From WHSW01 sp963769945 (GTDB lineage: Bacteria; Actinomycetota; Thermoleophilia; Solirubrobacterales; 70-9): 64,000 bases of DNA. The notes under the pieces are model-generated. The model saw nothing but the letters and a program-made list of their open reading frames with translations, was not told the origin of the DNA and made no database searches. The stretch's first letter is position 1. The number at the start of each line of letters is the position of its first letter. Location: positions 62,001 to 126,000 of the forward strand of contig CAVYOA010000004.1 of assembly GCA_963769945.1 (NCBI GenBank), written 5' to 3'. Below, one piece after another: positions 62,673 through 64,000 of this stretch. The position numbers were made by a program, and so were the translations under genes.

Positions 62673-63455
62673 ATGAGCACCAAGAAGGCCCCGGCCAAGC
62701 GCCTCGTCGATCTCACCGATGAGGAGGCCGGTGAGCTGCTGGGCCTACTTGAAGGGGCCGACAGCGTCGAGCTCAAGCTGACGGTGCCCGATGCCGACCA
62801 CCGCTCCACCGTGGCGGCCCTGCGCCTCGACCCGCTCGAGGCGCAGATCCGGCAGGTGTTCTTCTTCGATACGCCCGAGCTCTCCCTGAATGCAGCCGGA
62901 GTCGTCGCTCGCGCCCGGCGGATCCAGGGCAAGGCCCACGACTCGGTCGTCAAGCTGCGCCCCGTCACGCCCGACGCGCTGCCTTCAAGCCTGCGAAAGG
63001 CGCGCGAGCTCACGGTCGAAGTCGACGCAATGCCGGGTGGCTACGTCTGCTCAGCCACACTGAAGCGCGAGCTCGAGCCCAACCGGGTCGCCGCGGCAGT
63101 CGCCGGCGAGGTTCCCCTGCGAAAGCTCTTCTCCAAACGGCAACGCGCTTTCCTTGCCGAGCATGCACCCGAGGGGATCGAGATCGATGAGCTCTCGATC
63201 CTCGGCCCGATCTTCGTGCTCAAGCTGAAGCGCTTTCCGAAGGACTTCGATCACAAGCTCGTCGCCGAGATGTGGCTATATCCCGACGGCAAGCGAATCC
63301 TCGAGCTCTCGACCAAGTGCAAACCGTCGCAGATCTTCAACGTCGCGCTCGAGGCTCGGTCCTACCTCTCAGGCATGGGCGTCAACCTCTCGGGCGAGCA
63401 GCAGACGAAGACCAAGACCGCGCTCGAGTTCTTCGCGGGCCAGCTTCAGAAGTAG
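62673..63455 (+). CDS. CYTH-like domain protein
   Basis: A 260-residue cytosolic protein. The strands VELKLTVPDADHRSTVA and QVFFFDTPELSLNAAGVVAR with ARRI, then DSVVKLRPV and ELTVEVDAMPGGYVCSATLK, resemble the Glu-x-Glu/Lys/Arg-rich barrel of CYTH (thiamine-triphosphatase/adenylate cyclase) enzymes, although the canonical ExExK is reduced to ELKL. A basic middle (RKLFSKRQRAFL) and a helical C-terminus follow. It may bind triphosphates or polyphosphate. Start ATG 62673. Confidence 0.6.
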   Translation: MSTKKAPAKRLVDLTDEEAGELLGLLEGADSVELKLTVPDADHRSTVAALRLDPLEAQIRQVFFFDTPELSLNAAGVVARARRIQGKAHDSVVKLRPVTPDALPSSLRKARELTVEVDAMPGGYVCSATLKRELEPNRVAAAVAGEVPLRKLFSKRQRAFLAEHAPEGIEIDELSILGPIFVLKLKRFPKDFDHKLVAEMWLYPDGKRILELSTKCKPSQIFNVALEARSYLSGMGVNLSGEQQTKTKTALEFFAGQLQK

Positions 63456-63480
63456 TCGGCGGCCGCCACGCGAGCGCGAA

Positions 63481-63984
63481 TCAAGGCGGCGAGGATACGT
63501 CCGGCTCGCGGGGCGGCCCCTGTTCGAGCCCGGTCGAAAGCCGCCCTACCTCCGCTTTGATCGCGTTCAGCTGAGTCTCGATCTCGGACATCTTCAGCAA
63601 CATCGGATCGTCTCCTTCCGCTTGCCTTTCGGTCTGCGCATTCGCCACGAAAGTGCTGGTGATCACGCCGGTGACTACAGCGAAAAGCGACAGCCCTCCG
63701 ATCATCAGCACGGTTGCCAGCAGCCGCCCTGCGCCCTCGTCTGGAACCAAATCCCCGTAGCCGACAGTCGTCACGGTCTGTGTCGCCCACCACATTCCGT
63801 CCCAGACGGTGTCGAAGGTGTCCGGATCGATCAGGTGCTCGGCGATGCCGAAAACGACGACCGCGATCAGCCACAGGACTGCGATCACCGTCGCCGCCAG
63901 CCGCGGTCGCAGGCCCTTCTTCTTCGCGCGCTTAACGATCATGCGCGTGGGCCACTGCTGGTGAAGCGGCTTGGGATCAGCCAT
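63481..63984 (-). CDS. Two-helix potassium channel family protein
   Basis: A 167-residue ion channel. Two transmembrane helices (ATVIAVLWLIAVVVFGIAEH and LLATVLMIGGLSLFAVVTGV) flank a pore helix and selectivity filter TQTVTTVGYGDLVPDEGAG, the K+ signature. A cytosolic coiled segment (KMSEIETQLNAIKAEVGRL) follows and probably supports tetramer assembly; there is no RCK domain. It resembles KcsA-type channels. The start ATG at 63984 lies near the window end. Confidence 0.92.
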   Translation of the reverse strand: MADPKPLHQQWPTRMIVKRAKKKGLRPRLAATVIAVLWLIAVVVFGIAEHLIDPDTFDTVWDGMWWATQTVTTVGYGDLVPDEGAGRLLATVLMIGGLSLFAVVTGVITSTFVANAQTERQAEGDDPMLLKMSEIETQLNAIKAEVGRLSTGLEQGPPREPDVSSPP

Positions 63985-64000
63985 CGGACAGCAATTCGCC

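Overview
The window is about 64 kb of very GC-rich chromosomal DNA from a free-living, aerobic, high-GC actinobacterium. By inference the best fit is class Thermoleophilia (Solirubrobacterales-like). Supporting signs are GTG/TTG starts with tight ATGA/TTGA overlaps, a WS/DGAT wax-ester synthase, an acyl-CoA carboxylase epsilon-like subunit, DUF7144 and SHOCT membrane proteins, and secreted proteins with Lys/Arg-Pro-Ser-Pro-Ala-Met type N-termini. There is no rRNA operon, CRISPR array, phage or insertion sequence.

Layout. 0-7 kb: end of a quinone oxidoreductase, a DEAD-box RNA helicase, a HAD hydrolase, a phosphotransferase/acyl-CoA dehydrogenase pair, a TauE/SafE exporter with an Rrf2 regulator, and a PHP phosphoesterase. 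7-14.4 kb (minus strand): membrane protein, class III nucleotide cyclase, then a compact assimilatory sulfate-reduction operon: siroheme sulfite/nitrite reductase, a 32-codon small ORF, Fe-S type APS/PAPS reductase, sulfate adenylyltransferase, APS kinase and a PlsC acyltransferase. 14.4-26 kb: secreted Calx-beta/5'-nucleotidase protein, dodecin, AccE-like subunit, ornithine cyclodeaminase family enzyme, secreted metallophosphoesterase, M28 peptidase, FKBP isomerase, and propionyl-CoA metabolism (carboxyltransferase and methylmalonyl-CoA mutase large subunit). 26-36 kb: surface and envelope functions (repeat lipoprotein, repeat secreted protein, ATP-grasp enzyme, two glycosyltransferases, UDP-glucuronate decarboxylase, broken sigma factor, GH26-like hydrolase, PKD-domain protein). 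35.6-45.6 kb: LysR with divergent FAD oxidase, aldonolactone oxidase and aldolase, L,D-transpeptidase, WS/DGAT, and three tRNA genes. The third, tRNA-Arg, carries a 1.1-kb insertion bounded by 44-bp direct repeats. 45.6-64 kb: small enzymes, HD-GYP protein, a set of small membrane/SHOCT proteins, class II amidotransferase, DHA2 MFS transporter, HerA-like ATPase, holin/alkaline-phosphatase fusion, AI-2E family transporter, CYTH-like protein and a potassium channel.

How the genes work together. Sat, CysC, CysH and the siroheme reductase form the sulfate-to-sulfide route, with TauE as a likely sulfite/sulfur-anion exporter and a cysteine-free Rrf2 protein as a candidate regulator. PccB, the AccE-like subunit and methylmalonyl-CoA mutase form the propionyl-CoA to succinyl-CoA route. 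Acyl-CoA dehydrogenase, the APH-like kinase and WS/DGAT point to lipid turnover and storage.

Caution on the sequence. At least twenty single-base frame breaks cut otherwise well-conserved genes between about 15 and 60 kb, while 0-14.4 kb and about 38.2-43.8 kb are clean. Conserved residues continue directly in another frame after each break, so most are probably residual sequencing indels, not decay. Broken genes are given with their full reconstructed span and the approximate break positions.
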